Shown here: one piece after another, positions 44,903 through 57,984 of the stretch
How the letters are laid out: each line of letters begins with the position of its first letter
Numbering within the stretch: position 1 is the first letter of the stretch
Source: Nocardioides faecalis
Lineage (GTDB): Bacteria > Actinomycetota > Actinomycetes > Propionibacteriales > Nocardioidaceae
Direction: 5' to 3'
NCBI RefSeq assembly: GCF_018388425.1
Contig: NZ_CP074406.1
Location: forward strand, 1,860,001 to 1,924,000
DNA: 64,000 bases
Translations under genes and position numbers: made by a program
Notes under the pieces: model-generated
What the model was told of the DNA's origin: nothing
What the model saw: the letters and a program-made list of their open reading frames with translations, nothing else
Databases searched by the model: none

Positions 44903-46461
44903 CGGATCTCCTCCTTCTTCACGGCCTGGTCGGCATCGGGGCGGTCGTACGGCGCGGTCAGGGGGGTCTCCGGCCGCCACGGCAGCCGGGAGAGGACCAC
45001 GCCGAGGACGATCACGCCGCCGGCCGCGCCCCACCCGAGCCAGCCCAGCATCCAGCCGGGGTAGCCGGCGTAGGGCTCCTTGATGTCGGCGACCAGCGCG
45101 TCGACGAGGATGTAGGTCAGCGCGGCCGGGACCAGGATCCCGACCAGGAGGAACCAGGTCCGGCCGAGCTTCAGGGAACCGGTCCGGTTCAGGTGGTCGG
45201 CGAGGTCGGGCAGCGCCCGGAGCGACCACGCGACGACCAGCATGCTGACCACGGCGACCAGCAGGATGCCGTACTGGTTGATGAAGTGGTCGATGATGTC
45301 GAGGACGTGCACGCCGCTGGTCGTGCTGAACAGCACCAGGCTCACCACGGCCGCGGGGACGCTGACGGCCAACGCCGCCGTGACCCGGCCGAGCTCGAGC
45401 TTGTCGCGCACCGCGGAGACGACGACCTCGAGCACGCTGACCAGCGACGTCAGGCCCGCGATCACCAGGGACCCGAAGAACAGCACGCCGATCAGCGCGC
45501 CGGCGGGCGCCTCGCTGATCAGGGTCGGGAAGACCACGAAGGCGAGGCCGAGCCCGTCGGCGGCGACCTCGTCGACGGCCATGCCCTGCGCCTGGGCCAT
45601 GAAGCCCAGCGCGGCGAACACCCCGATGCCGGCGAGGAGCTCGAAGCCGGAGTTGGCGAAGCCGACGACCATGCCCGCCCCGGACATGTCGCTGTCCTCG
45701 TCGACGTAGGAGGCGTAGGTGATCATGACGCCGAAGCCGATGGACAGGGAGAAGAAGATCTGGCCGAACGCGGCGCCCCAGACGCCCGGTTCGGTCAGCG
45801 CCGCCCAGTGGGGGGTGAAGAGCGCGTCCAGGCCGGTCGCCGCTCCGTCCAGGGTCAGCGCCCGGACGACGAGCGCGGCGAACGCCACCACCAGCACCGG
45901 GATGAAGTACAAGGAGAGCTTCCCGATGCCCTTCTCCACCCCGAGCGCCATCACCAGGACCACGACGCCCCACACGATCGCCAGCGGCACCAGCACCCCC
46001 ACGACGATCGTGGTGTCGATCCCGGGGTCGCCGGCCTGCAGGAAGGTCTCGAACAGGAACTCCTCAGGCTTGGCGCCCCAGGCCTCGTCCACCGAGAAGA
46101 TCATGTAGCGCAGGGCCCAGGCGATGATCGCGGCGTAGTAGATCGCGATCAGGAAGCAGATCCCGACCTGCCACCAACCCAGTGACTCGGCACCGCGACG
46201 GAGCCGGGCGAAGGACAGCGGCGCCGACCCCCGGTACTTGTGCCCGAGCGCGTAGTCGAGCAGCAGGAACGGCAGGCCAGCGCCGAGCAGCGCCACCAGG
46301 TACGGGATCATGAACGCCCCGCCGCCGTTCTCGTAGGCGACGTACGGGAAGCGCCAGATGTTGCCCAGCCCCACGGCCGAGCCGATGGCGGCGAAGATGA
46401 AGACCTTGCGGCTGCTGAACGCTCCGCGGCGTCGTCGGGTCGTGGGTTCGGCGGTGCTCAT
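44899..46461 (-). CDS. metP: Sodium-dependent amino-acid transporter, NSS family (MetP type), 520 aa
   Basis: A 12-helix sodium symporter of the neurotransmitter:sodium symporter family. The sodium and substrate motif AAIGSAVGLGNIWRFPYVAYENGGGAF is at residues about 24-50 (an unwound TM1 motif GNIWRFPY is diagnostic). With the small MetS partner it resembles actinobacterial MetPS, which imports methionine and alanine; the true substrate is unproven. Located 48 bases downstream of pgl on the same strand; ends in an ATGA overlap with metS. Confidence 0.9.
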   Translation of the reverse strand: MSTAEPTTRRRRGAFSSRKVFIFAAIGSAVGLGNIWRFPYVAYENGGGAFMIPYLVALLGAGLPFLLLDYALGHKYRGSAPLSFARLRRGAESLGWWQVGICFLIAIYYAAIIAWALRYMIFSVDEAWGAKPEEFLFETFLQAGDPGIDTTIVVGVLVPLAIVWGVVVLVMALGVEKGIGKLSLYFIPVLVVAFAALVVRALTLDGAATGLDALFTPHWAALTEPGVWGAAFGQIFFSLSIGFGVMITYASYVDEDSDMSGAGMVVGFANSGFELLAGIGVFAALGFMAQAQGMAVDEVAADGLGLAFVVFPTLISEAPAGALIGVLFFGSLVIAGLTSLVSVLEVVVSAVRDKLELGRVTAALAVSVPAAVVSLVLFSTTSGVHVLDIIDHFINQYGILLVAVVSMLVVAWSLRALPDLADHLNRTGSLKLGRTWFLLVGILVPAALTYILVDALVADIKEPYAGYPGWMLGWLGWGAAGGVIVLGVVLSRLPWRPETPLTAPYDRPDADQAVKKEEIR

Positions 46462-46509
46462 CGCTCCATGCTCTCGGATCGGGGTCGGCGGGCCAGGAGG
46501 AGTGCCGGC

Positions 46510-47273
46510 TCAGAGTCGGGAGGCAGCCTCACGGTCGAGGAACCACACGGTCTCGAGACGGCCGTGCACTCCGCGCGCCGGGGTCTCCTCGATGCTGCCG
46601 GTCTCGGCGAGGGCCCGGGCGACGGCTTCCGCCTTGCCCTCGCCGCTGACCAGGAACCACACGCACTGTGCCCGGTTCAGTGTGTCGAAGGTGAGCGTGA
46701 CGCGCTCGGGCGGAGGCTTGGGGGAGTCGCTCACGCCGGTCGCCTCCGTGCCGATGACCGCCAGCGCCGGGTGGTCGGGGAACAGGGAGGCCACGTGCCC
46801 GTCCGGGCCGATGCCCAGCATGAGCACCTCCAGCTCACCCGAGATCTGCTCCTGCACCGTGGCGGCGTACTGCGACGCCGACTCCTCGAGGTCCGCGACC
46901 TCGTCGGAGGCGGGGGCGGTGAACACCTGGCGGGCGCCGACGACGTCGAGCAGGTCGTCGCGGGCCTGGCCGACGTTGCGCTCGGGGTCCGCGGCCGGCA
47001 CGAACCGCTCGTCGCCGAAGAAGAACCGGACCGCGCCCCAGTCGACCCCGGAGTCGTCGGCCAGCCGTGCCACCTCGCGGTGCACGGCGCGGGCGATGCT
47101 GCCGCCGGTGAGCCCGATGTCGGGGATGTTGCCGGCCGCCTGGGAGTCGCTGATCCGGTTGAGCAGCTCACCGGCGATCGCGGTGGCGAGCTCGTCGGGC
47201 CCGTCGTGGACCTCCACGAGCGGGGCCGGGCGCTCGTCGCCGGAGCCGGTGGGGACGGGTGGGTTCGGGTGGG

Positions 47274-47277
<4 letters not shown>
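46510..47277 (-). CDS. pgl: 6-Phosphogluconolactonase, 255 aa
   Basis: Hydrolyses 6-phosphogluconolactone in the oxidative pentose phosphate pathway. The glucosamine-6-phosphate isomerase-like fold shows [15 protein letters not shown] near residues 58-72, [12 protein letters not shown] near 85-96, [10 protein letters not shown] and the [16 protein letters not shown] motif near 150-165. The ATG at 47277 overlaps the pgi stop by four bases. In most actinobacteria zwf and opcA stand immediately before it, but here pgi does. Confidence 0.92.
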
Positions 47278-49001
<1,724 letters not shown>

Positions 49002-49003
49002 GG

Positions 49004-50110
49004 TCAGGCTCCGACCTGGGACATCTGTGCCTGCACGGTCTCGACGAGCTCGGTCCACGAGGCCTTGAACTTGTCCACGCCCTCGCTCTCCAGGGTGAGG
49101 AAGACGTCGTCCAGGTCCACGCCGAGGGCAGCCAGCTCGTCGAAGAGGGCCTGAGCCTCCTCACCTCTGCCCGTGACCTGGTCTCCGGTGACCTCGCCGT
49201 GGTCGGCGAAGGCGCGCAGCGTCTTCTCCGGCATCGTGTTGACGGTGTCGGCGACGACGAGGTCGGCGACGTAGAGCGTGTCGGGGTAGTCCGGGTTCTT
49301 CACGCCGGTCGAGGCCCACAGCGGCCGCTGCGCCTTGGCGCCGGCAGCGGCGAGCGCCTGCCAGCGCTCCGAGGCGACGACCTCCTGATAGGCGGCGTAG
49401 GCCAGGCGGGCGTTGGCCACCGCGGCCTTGCCCCGCAGCGCGAGCGCTGCGTCGCTGCCGATCGCGTCGAGCCGGGCGTCGATCTCGGTGTCCACCCGGG
49501 AGACGAAGAACGAGGCGACGGACGCGATGGTGCCGAGGTCGATGCCGGCCTCCTTCGCCCGCTCGAGCCCGCTCATGTAGGCGTCCATCACCGCGCGGTA
49601 GCGCTCGGTGGAGAAGATCAGCGTGACGTTGACGCTGATCCCCTCCGCGATCACCTCGGTGATCGCCGGCAGCCCCTCGAGCGTCGCCGGGATCTTGATC
49701 AGCGCGTTCGGCCGGTCCACCGACTTCCACAGCGCCTTCGCCGAGGCCACGGTGCCCTCGGTGTCGTTGGCCAGGAGCGGCTCGACCTCGATCGAGACCC
49801 GGCCGTCGGCGGGATGGGCGCTGGCCACCTCCGCGAGCACGTCGCAGGCGTTGCGCACATCGTCGGTGGTGAGGGCGAAGATCACCCGCTCGACGTCGGC
49901 GCCGTCGGCGACCAGCGAGCGCACCTGGGCGTCGTACCGCTCGCCGTCGGCGATGGCGCCGGCGAAGATCGTCGGGTTGGTGGTCACACCGACCACGGAG
50001 CTCTCCTCGACGAGCTGGGCCAGGTTCCCGGTCTCGATCCGCTCCCGGGAGAGGTCGTCGAGCCAGATGGACACCCCTGCGTCCGCAAGGGCCTTCAGTC
50101 GGTCACTCAT
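49004..50110 (-). CDS. tal: Transaldolase, 368 aa
   Basis: Transfers a dihydroxyacetone unit between sugar phosphates. [12 protein letters not shown] near residues 42-53, [13 protein letters not shown] near 138-150 with the Schiff-base Lys, and [14 protein letters not shown] near 192-205 identify the actinobacterial transaldolase. GAGGAGGAGAA upstream of ATG 50110 is an excellent ribosome-binding site. It follows tkt by 33 bases and precedes pgi by 2. Confidence 0.95.
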   Translation of the reverse strand: MSDRLKALADAGVSIWLDDLSRERIETGNLAQLVEESSVVGVTTNPTIFAGAIADGERYDAQVRSLVADGADVERVIFALTTDDVRNACDVLAEVASAHPADGRVSIEVEPLLANDTEGTVASAKALWKSVDRPNALIKIPATLEGLPAITEVIAEGISVNVTLIFSTERYRAVMDAYMSGLERAKEAGIDLGTIASVASFFVSRVDTEIDARLDAIGSDAALALRGKAAVANARLAYAAYQEVVASERWQALAAAGAKAQRPLWASTGVKNPDYPDTLYVADLVVADTVNTMPEKTLRAFADHGEVTGDQVTGRGEEAQALFDELAALGVDLDDVFLTLESEGVDKFKASWTELVETVQAQMSQVGA

Positions 50111-50143
50111 GGTTCTCCTCCTCGTCGTGCGGGATGGATCAGG

Positions 50144-52255
<2,112 letters not shown>

Positions 52256-52300
52256 GGGATCGAGCCTACTCAGTGCGCGTGGTGTGGCCTACAGTCGGCT

Positions 52301-52322
52301 GGGTGCCGGGACCGCGGCACCC
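52301..52322. promoter_or_regulatory. Inverted repeat between tkt and ctaB promoters
   Basis: GGGTGCCG and CGGCACCC pair exactly around a 6-base spacer. It lies between the candidate -10 of tkt (TAGGCT, 52263-52268, minus) and of ctaB (TAGAGT, 52329-52334, plus), just upstream of the latter. It may be an operator or only a GC-rich hairpin. Confidence 0.35.
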
Positions 52323-52368
52323 AAGGGCTAGAGTGTGAGCGCTTCTACCCCTGCCCGCGAGGACTTCC

Positions 52369-53325
52369 GTGACGTACGTCGACCCGACCAGCCCCGAGCT
52401 GCTCGCTGACGACGGGCGACGCGACGACGACCAGCGGGCGACGCTGGCCGACGTCGTGATGGCCTACGTCGGCCTCACCAAGCCACGGGTCATCGAGCTC
52501 CTGCTGCTGACCACCGTGCCGGTGATGTTCTTCGCCGCCCGCGGCGTGCCTCCGCTGGGCCTGGTGGTGGCCACCGTGATCGGCGGGACGCTGTCCGCCG
52601 GCTCCGCCTCGGTGTTCAACTGCGTCTACGACCGTGACATCGACGAGCAGATGCGCCGCACCCGGCGCCGGGCGCTGCCGCGTCACATCGTCTCTCCGGC
52701 CGCGGCGCTGGTCTTCGGCGTCGTGCTGGGCGTGCTGTCCACCGTGGTGCTGTGGGCGTGGGTGAACCCGCTGTCCGCGGTGCTCTCGGTGACCGCGAAC
52801 GCCTTCTACGTCTTCGTCTACACGATGCTGCTCAAGCGGCGCACCACCCAGAACATCGTGTGGGGCGGCATCGCGGGCTGCTTCCCGGCCCTGATCGGTT
52901 GGACCGCCGTGACCGGCGAGCTGTCCTGGGTGCCCGTCGTGCTGTTCGCGGTCGTCTTCTTCTGGACGCCGCCGCACACCTGGGCGCTGGCGCTGCGCTA
53001 CCGCGAGGACTACGCCCAGGTCGACGTGCCGATGCTGCCGGTGGTCAAGCCCGCCCGCTCCGTGGCGCTGCAGATCGTCATCTACAGCTGGGTGATGGTC
53101 GCGACCTCGCTGCTGCTGTGGCCGGTCGCCGGCACCGGCCCGGTCTACCCGGTCGTCGCCGCCGTCCTCGGTGCGGTCTTCCTGGTCCAGGCCCACGCGC
53201 TGCACCGGCGCGCCCGCAGCTCCGAGGAGCTCAGCGTGCTGCAGCCGATGAAGCTCTTCCACGCCTCGAACCTGTACCTCAGCCTGCTGTTCGTCGCCGT
53301 CGCGATCGACCCGCTGCTGTTCTGA
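52369..53325 (+). CDS. ctaB: Protoheme IX farnesyltransferase (heme O synthase), 318 aa
   Basis: A UbiA-family membrane enzyme that adds farnesyl to heme B on the way to heme A for cytochrome oxidase. The polyprenyl-diphosphate motif [21 protein letters not shown] is at residues about 83-103 and the second acidic motif [14 protein letters not shown] near 212-225. Eight to nine hydrophobic helices. GTG start with GAGGA about 7 bases upstream and a TAGAGT -10 candidate 35 bases upstream. ctaA lies nearby on the other strand. Confidence 0.94.
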   Translation: MTYVDPTSPELLADDGRRDDDQRATLADVVMAYVGLTKPRVIELLLLTTVPVMFFAARGVPPLGLVVATVIGGTLSAGSASVFNCVYDRDIDEQMRRTRRRALPRHIVSPAAALVFGVVLGVLSTVVLWAWVNPLSAVLSVTANAFYVFVYTMLLKRRTTQNIVWGGIAGCFPALIGWTAVTGELSWVPVVLFAVVFFWTPPHTWALALRYREDYAQVDVPMLPVVKPARSVALQIVIYSWVMVATSLLLWPVAGTGPVYPVVAAVLGAVFLVQAHALHRRARSSEELSVLQPMKLFHASNLYLSLLFVAVAIDPLLF

Positions 53326-53373
53326 GGCCGGCGCCGCCCGGTCGCGCCCACTCCGGGCTGCGCCGGGACGGGC

Positions 53374-53607
53374 TCAGCTGGCGGCCGGCGTGGCCGGGAC
53401 CACGGGGGAGTCGTGCCGGGTGGTGAGCTCGCGGAGCCGCTCGGCGAGCCAGGCGTCCTGGCCCACGCGGGCCATGTGCTCGGCGTGGGTGCGCACGGGC
53501 AGGGTCTCCGGGTCGGCGCCGAGGACGGCCTTGACCGCCTCGTAGGTCAGTGCCTCCTCGGTCACGTCGACCGTGTGCACGTGCTGCTGCGGGATGGAGA
53601 TCGTCAC
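53374..53607 (-). CDS. Unknown small protein, 77 aa
   Basis: A soluble acidic 77-residue protein (start MTISIPQQHVHTVDV) that I do not recognise. It has a helical central part (LTYEAVKAVLGADPETLPV, then HAEHMARVGQDAWLAERL) and an Ala/Pro end. GTG start with AGGCAGG nearby upstream. It lies between the converging ends of ctaB and ctaA transcription, downstream of ctaA behind a hairpin. Kept because start, phase and lack of overlap fit; the opposite strand has no better candidate. Confidence 0.5.
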   Translation of the reverse strand: MTISIPQQHVHTVDVTEEALTYEAVKAVLGADPETLPVRTHAEHMARVGQDAWLAERLRELTTRHDSPVVPATPAAS

Positions 53608-53631
53608 GCCCTGCCTCGTTCCTCTCGTCGC

Positions 53632-53657
53632 GCTGCCGGCGACACGCAGCCGGCAGC
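53632..53657 (-). terminator. Hairpin after ctaA
   Basis: GCTGCCGGC and GCCGGCAGC pair exactly around an 8-base loop, 45 bases past the ctaA stop and before the small 77-aa gene. No T-run follows on either strand. Confidence 0.4.
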
Positions 53658-53702
53658 AGCCGTCCGGGGTAGGCCCAGGACGACCGGAGGGTCTTTACCC
53701 GC

Positions 53703-54656
53703 TCAGCGGCTGAGCATCCCCAGCGGCTCGGCGGACGGGCCGGCGGCGGCATCCTCGGGCGCGGAGGCGGCGCGGCCGCGCGCCGCTACGACGGCCCAGG
53801 CGAGGGCCGCGGACGTGAGGGCCGCGCCCAGCATGTGCACGCCGACGAGGAGCTCGGGCAGGTCGGTGAAGTACTGCCAGAAGCCGATGACGCCCTGGGC
53901 GGCCTCGACCGCGAGCAGCAGCAGTGCCGCGCGCAGCAGCACGGCGTGCGCGGTGCGCCGGGCCAGCCAGCACAGCAGCACGGTGAGCCCGATGAGGACG
54001 TAGACCGACCAGGCGTGCACGTGGGAGAGGAACTGGGAGTCGAGCCCGTTGCGCGGCGCCTCCGCGTCACCCGCGTGCGGGCCGGAGCCGGTGACGACGG
54101 TGCCGAGGTAGAGCACCACCCAGCCCACCACGAACGCGGCCAGGGTCGTGCGGGACGCCGTACGGCCTGCGGCGGGGCGCTGCGGGCCGGAGACGTGGTC
54201 GACCAGCGCCACGCAGACCGCGATCATCGCCATCGACAGCAGCAGGTGCAGCGAGACGACCCACGGGTTGAGGTCGGTGAGCACGGTGATGCCGCCGATG
54301 ACCGCCTGGAAGGGGACGCCGAGCGCCACCACCGTGGCGAGCCACACCGCGTGCGGGTGCTCGGCACGGCGCCGGCGCGCGGCCACCCAGCAGGCGATGG
54401 CGATCACGGCCAGCACGTAGGTGAGCAGCCGGTTGCCGAACTCGATGTAGCCGTGCAGGCCCAGCTCGGGGTGGTTGGTCCAGCGGTCGGCGTCACACGT
54501 GGGCCAGTCGGGACAGCCGAGGCCGGAGTCGGTCAGGCGGACGGCGCCGCCGGTCACCACGATGCCGATGTTGGCCACGAGGTTCGCCCACGTCAGCGGC
54601 ACCAGCAGCCGGCCGAGCGTCTCGGCCAGCGCCTCGAGTCGGGTCTTCACGTTCAC
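53703..54656 (-). CDS. ctaA: Heme A synthase (CtaA/COX15), 317 aa
   Basis: Oxidises heme O to heme A. Eight helices with the heme-ligand histidines in HGYIEFGNRLLTY (about residue 65), VSLHLLLSMAM (about 130), SHVHAWSVYVL (about 215) and VGVHMLGAAL (about 275); the paired cysteines of loop 1 are in GCPDWPTCD. GTG 54656 forms GTGA with the ABC permease stop; GTG 54650, with GGGAG 5 bases upstream, is nearly as good. Coupled to the ABC transporter genes upstream. Confidence 0.92.
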   Translation of the reverse strand: MNVKTRLEALAETLGRLLVPLTWANLVANIGIVVTGGAVRLTDSGLGCPDWPTCDADRWTNHPELGLHGYIEFGNRLLTYVLAVIAIACWVAARRRRAEHPHAVWLATVVALGVPFQAVIGGITVLTDLNPWVVSLHLLLSMAMIAVCVALVDHVSGPQRPAAGRTASRTTLAAFVVGWVVLYLGTVVTGSGPHAGDAEAPRNGLDSQFLSHVHAWSVYVLIGLTVLLCWLARRTAHAVLLRAALLLLAVEAAQGVIGFWQYFTDLPELLVGVHMLGAALTSAALAWAVVAARGRAASAPEDAAAGPSAEPLGMLSR

Positions 54657-55423
54657 TCCCACTTGAAGGTCCGGGCGGTCAGCACCGACCCCAGGCCCGC
54701 CCAGGCGAGCAGGACCGCGAGGTCGCGTAGCGACACGTTGCCGTCGCAGGCGGCCCGCATGGCCTCGCCGAGCGCCCCGGAGGGCAGCCACCGCACCGCG
54801 TCGCCGAGCCCACCGTACGCCTCGATCGGCAGGACCACCGCACCGCCGGCGAGCAGCAGCAGGTAGACGAGGTTCGCCACCGCCAGCGTCGCCTCGGCGC
54901 GCAGCGCGCCGGCGACCAGCATGCCCAGGGACGCGAAGGCCGCGGTGCCACCCAGGGCGGCGAGCACCAGCGCCAGCCAGCCCACCGGGCCCTCGGGCCC
55001 GGACCAGCCCAGCGCGAGGCCGACCCCGCCGATCACGACGAGCTGCACGACCTCGACCACCAGCAGTGCGAGTACCTTGCCGCCCAGCAGCGCGGTGCGC
55101 GACAGCGGCGCCGTGCCGAGCCGCTTGAGCAGGCCGTAGCGGCGCTCGAAGCCGGTGGCGATCGCCAGTGAGGTGAAGGCGGTCGACATCACCGCCAGCG
55201 CCAGCACGCCGGGCGTGAACACGTCGACCGGCCGACCGTCCAGCTCGATGCCGATCCGGTCGGCGCCCTGGACCGCGCCGACGAGCACGATGACGGGGAT
55301 CACGACGGCGACGAGCAGCTGCTCGCCGTTGCGCAGGAGCAGCCGAGCCTCCATCGCGGCCTGGGCCGCCACCTGGCGCAGCGCCGGGGCGGCGCCGGGC
55401 GCGGGGGCGAAGGTGCCGTTCAT
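54653..55423 (-). CDS. ABC-2 type transporter permease, 256 aa
   Basis: A six-helix permease (RNGEQLLVAVVIPVIVLVGAVQG, then VFTPGVLALAVMSTAFTSLAIATGFERRYGLLKRLGTAPLSR, the latter typical of ABC-2 exporters). It overlaps the ATPase stop by four bases (ATGA) and the ctaA start by four. Probably exports a hydrophobic compound; in actinobacteria such a pair often precedes ctaA. The substrate is unknown. Confidence 0.88.
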   Translation of the reverse strand: MNGTFAPAPGAAPALRQVAAQAAMEARLLLRNGEQLLVAVVIPVIVLVGAVQGADRIGIELDGRPVDVFTPGVLALAVMSTAFTSLAIATGFERRYGLLKRLGTAPLSRTALLGGKVLALLVVEVVQLVVIGGVGLALGWSGPEGPVGWLALVLAALGGTAAFASLGMLVAGALRAEATLAVANLVYLLLLAGGAVVLPIEAYGGLGDAVRWLPSGALGEAMRAACDGNVSLRDLAVLLAWAGLGSVLTARTFKWE

Positions 55424-56355
55424 GCGAAGTCCTCCCGACCGGTCAGCTCTAGGAAGACGTCCTCGAGGTTGCGCTGGCCCAGCGACAGCGACTCCGGCAG
55501 CACGTCGTGCTCGGCGCACCAGGCGGCGACGGTGGCCAGGGTGGTGCCGTCGGCCGGGCCGGAGACCTGCAGGCTCAGCGGGTCCAGCACCACCAGCTCG
55601 GTGGCCGGGCCCAGCGCGGTCGCCAGCGCCTCCGGCGCGCCCGGAGGGAACGGCTGGGTGACCACCAGCCGGATGGTCGCCACCGTGCCGCCACGGGTCA
55701 GCTCCAGCGGCGTGCCGCTGGCCACCAGACGGCCGTGGTCGAGGATGTGCACCTTGTCGGCGAGGCGCTCGGCCTCCTCCAGGTAGTGCGTGGTCAGCAC
55801 CACGGTCACGCCGTCGGCGCGCAGCTCCTCCAGCAGCTCCCAGACCGCACGGCGGATCTGCGGGTCCAGCCCGGCCGTCGGCTCGTCGACGAAGACCAGC
55901 TCCGGGCGCCCGATCAGGGCCAGCGCCAGCCCGAGCCGCTGCTGCTGCCCGCCCGAGAGCCGGCGGTACGGCGTGCGCCCGCACTCGTGCAGCGCGAGGC
56001 GCTCCATGAGCAGGCCCACCTCGAGGGGGTGGGCGTAGAGCCGGGCGAAGTGCCGGAGCATCTCCTCGGCTCGCGCCCCGCTCCAGGCGCCGCCGGACTG
56101 CAGCATCACGCCGATCCGGGGCAGCAGCTCGCGGCGCTCGCGCACCGGGTCGAGGCCGAGGACCCGCACCGTGCCGGCCTGCGCACGGCGGTAGCCCTCG
56201 CAGGTCTCCAGCGTCGTGGTCTTGCCGGCCCCGTTGGGGCCGAGGACGGCGGTGATGGTGTGGGACTCGACCTCGAAGGAGAGGCCGTCGACGGCCGTGC
56301 GATCGTCGTAACGCATCACCAGCCCGTCAACGAGAACAGCAGGTCCGGCGGGCAC
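55420..56355 (-). CDS. ABC transporter ATP-binding protein, 311 aa
   Basis: Walker A GPNGAGKTTTLE near residues 36-47, Q-loop MLQSGGAW near 84, signature RLSGGQQQRLGLAL near 131-144, Walker B LVFVDEPTAGLD near 152-163 and the H-loop TTHYLEEAERL near 186. A DrrA-like C-terminal region follows. Pairs with the permease encoded next. GTG start 56355; TAGACT is 6 bases upstream on its strand and there is no Shine-Dalgarno sequence, so a leaderless message is likely. Confidence 0.92.
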   Translation of the reverse strand: MPAGPAVLVDGLVMRYDDRTAVDGLSFEVESHTITAVLGPNGAGKTTTLETCEGYRRAQAGTVRVLGLDPVRERRELLPRIGVMLQSGGAWSGARAEEMLRHFARLYAHPLEVGLLMERLALHECGRTPYRRLSGGQQQRLGLALALIGRPELVFVDEPTAGLDPQIRRAVWELLEELRADGVTVVLTTHYLEEAERLADKVHILDHGRLVASGTPLELTRGGTVATIRLVVTQPFPPGAPEALATALGPATELVVLDPLSLQVSGPADGTTLATVAAWCAEHDVLPESLSLGQRNLEDVFLELTGREDFA

Positions 56356-56398
56356 CCGGGGAGTCTAGATGCCGCCCTCCGGGCCTACGCTGGCGGCC

Positions 56399-56761
56399 GT
56401 GACCGTCTGGCTGCTCACCCTCGTGCTCGTCCTCGCCGCGGCCGTCGCGGTGCTGCTCGTGGTGGACCTGGTGCGCGACCGCGCCGCGCAGGACTCGCAC
56501 TTCATCGCGCTCGCCGTGCTCGAGGTGGTGATGATCGCCCAGCTCGTCGGCGGGTCGATCGCCGTGGCCCGCACCGACCGCGAGATCGAGGGCGCGGTGC
56601 TGATCAGCTACCTGGTCACCGTCGTGCTGGCGCCGGTGGTGGCGGCCTTCTTCGCCCTCTCCGAGCGCTCGCGCGTGGGCACCACGATCCTGCTGCTCGG
56701 CGTGGCGACCGTGGCCGGCCTCGAGGTGCGGGTCTGGGACCTGTGGAACGCCCGTGCCTGA
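56399..56761 (+). CDS. Membrane protein of unknown function, 120 aa
   Basis: Four predicted helices with short loops: VWLLTLVLVLAAAVAVLLVV, IALAVLEVVMIAQLVGGSIAV, LISYLVTVVLAPVVAAFFALS and TTILLLGVATVAGLEV. GTG 56399 with TACGCT 7 bases upstream suggests a leaderless start. Divergent from the ABC transporter. Overlaps the next gene by 8 bases. I do not recognise the family. Confidence 0.75.
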   Translation: MTVWLLTLVLVLAAAVAVLLVVDLVRDRAAQDSHFIALAVLEVVMIAQLVGGSIAVARTDREIEGAVLISYLVTVVLAPVVAAFFALSERSRVGTTILLLGVATVAGLEVRVWDLWNARA

Positions 56762-57188
56762 GTCCGCCCCCGCCCCGCGCCACCCGCTCTCGGAGGGCTG
56801 GGGCCGCGCCCTGGTCTTCGGCTACGGCCTCTTCGCCGTGGCGGCCACGGGCCGCTCCGCCGTCCAGCTCGGGACGGACTTCGGGCGAGCGCCGCTGGCC
56901 TACTCGCTGTCGCTGCTCGCGGCGCTGCTCTACCTCGTCGCGACCGGCTGCCTGCTCGCCGGCGGCGTGCGGGGCTGGTGGATCGCCGCGGTCGCCGTGG
57001 TGGTCGAGCTCGCCGGCGTGCTGGGCGTCGGCGTCCTGAGCTACCTCGCCACGGACCTGTTCCCCGACAAGACGGTGTGGTCGCACTTCGGTCAGGGCTA
57101 CGGCTTCGTCCCGCTGGCGCTGCCCATCCTGGGACTCGCCTGGCTGCGGCACACCCGGCCCGAGCGGGTGCGACCGCCGCAGGTGTGA
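56754..57188 (+). CDS. Membrane protein of unknown function, 144 aa
   Basis: Starts at a GTG inside the end of the preceding gene. Four hydrophobic helices (ALVFGYGLFAVAATG, LSLLAALLYLVATGCLLAGG, WIAAVAVVVELAGVLGVGVLSYL, FVPLALPILGLAWLRH), with a conserved-looking TDLFPDKTVWSHFGQGYGF loop between the last two. Actinobacterial genes of this kind often lie before the suf operon near cta genes; the function is unknown. Confidence 0.75.
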   Translation: MPESAPAPRHPLSEGWGRALVFGYGLFAVAATGRSAVQLGTDFGRAPLAYSLSLLAALLYLVATGCLLAGGVRGWWIAAVAVVVELAGVLGVGVLSYLATDLFPDKTVWSHFGQGYGFVPLALPILGLAWLRHTRPERVRPPQV

Positions 57189-57253
57189 CGGGCGTCGCTG
57201 AGGGTGACCTCAGTAAGCCTGACCTTCCTTGAACCGCCGGAATCAATAACGGC

Positions 57254-57268
57254 ACACTTGCGTTGTGG
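57254..57268 (+). promoter_or_regulatory. Candidate SufR operator overlapping the sufR start
   Basis: ACACT-TGCGT-TGTGG matches the mycobacterial SufR motif ACACT-N5-TGTGA, as I recall it, except for the last base. It covers the GTG start of sufR (57265), so bound SufR would repress its own operon. Confidence 0.5.
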
Positions 57269-57984
57269 AAATCGTGGGCAAGCCCGATTCTGCCGTCGAG
57301 CAGAGCGACCAACCGACGCGTCAGCGCGTCATGCGGTCGATCCTCGACAACGGTCCGTCCACGGCCGCGGCGCTCGCCGAGCGCCTCGAGCTGACGGCGG
57401 CGGCCGTACGGCGCCACCTGGAGGCACTGCTCGCGGACGGCGCCGTCGAGGCGCGCGACGCCCGACCGGTGGGCTCGCGGGGACGCGGCCGGCCGGCCAA
57501 GGTGTTCGCGCTCACCGAGCGCGGTCGCGACGGCTTCGACCAGCAGTACGACGACCTGGCCACCGAGGCGCTGCGCTTCCTCTCCGAGACGGCCGGCGCA
57601 GACGCCGTACGGGCGTTCGCGGAGCAGCGCGCGAGCTTCATCGAGCGCCGCTTCCCGGAGGTGCAGGCGGCACATCCGGACGCCTCGCCCGCCGAGGTGC
57701 TGGCCCAGGTCTTCACCGCCGAGGGCTACGCCGCCACCGTGCGGCAGCTGGCGCCGATCAACGGTGCCGCGAAGGGGGAGCAGCTGTGCCAGCAGCACTG
57801 CCCCGTCTCCCACGTCGCCCACGAGTTCCCCCAGCTGTGCGAGGCCGAGACCGAGGCCATCGGCCGCGTGCTCGGCACCCACGTGCAGCGTCTGGCCACC
57901 ATCGCCCACGGCGACGGGGTGTGCACCACCTGCATCCCGGACGTCAACCAGCACATCAAGAACAAGGAGGAGGTCAGCTCATGA
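57265..57984 (+). CDS. sufR: SufR-type FeS-sensing transcriptional repressor, 239 aa
   Basis: A winged-helix protein with [39 protein letters not shown] near residues 22-60 as the DNA-binding part and [15 protein letters not shown] as the wing. Four C-terminal cysteines ([22 protein letters not shown]) are candidate FeS ligands, as in Rv1460. It should repress sufBDCSU until FeS cluster demand rises. GTG start; no clear Shine-Dalgarno sequence. Its stop overlaps sufB by four bases, so regulator and operon are translated together. Confidence 0.93.
   Translation: MEIVGKPDSAVEQSDQPTRQRVMRSILDNGPSTAAALAERLELTAAAVRRHLEALLADGAVEARDARPVGSRGRGRPAKVFALTERGRDGFDQQYDDLATEALRFLSETAGADAVRAFAEQRASFIERRFPEVQAAHPDASPAEVLAQVFTAEGYAATVRQLAPINGAAKGEQLCQQHCPVSHVAHEFPQLCEAETEAIGRVLGTHVQRLATIAHGDGVCTTCIPDVNQHIKNKEEVSS

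Noticed and set aside
43366..46185. A 939-codon plus-strand frame spanning the PKD protein and metP
   Set aside because: It crosses two genes in different phases and strands and is Arg/Gly/His/Gln-rich without motifs.
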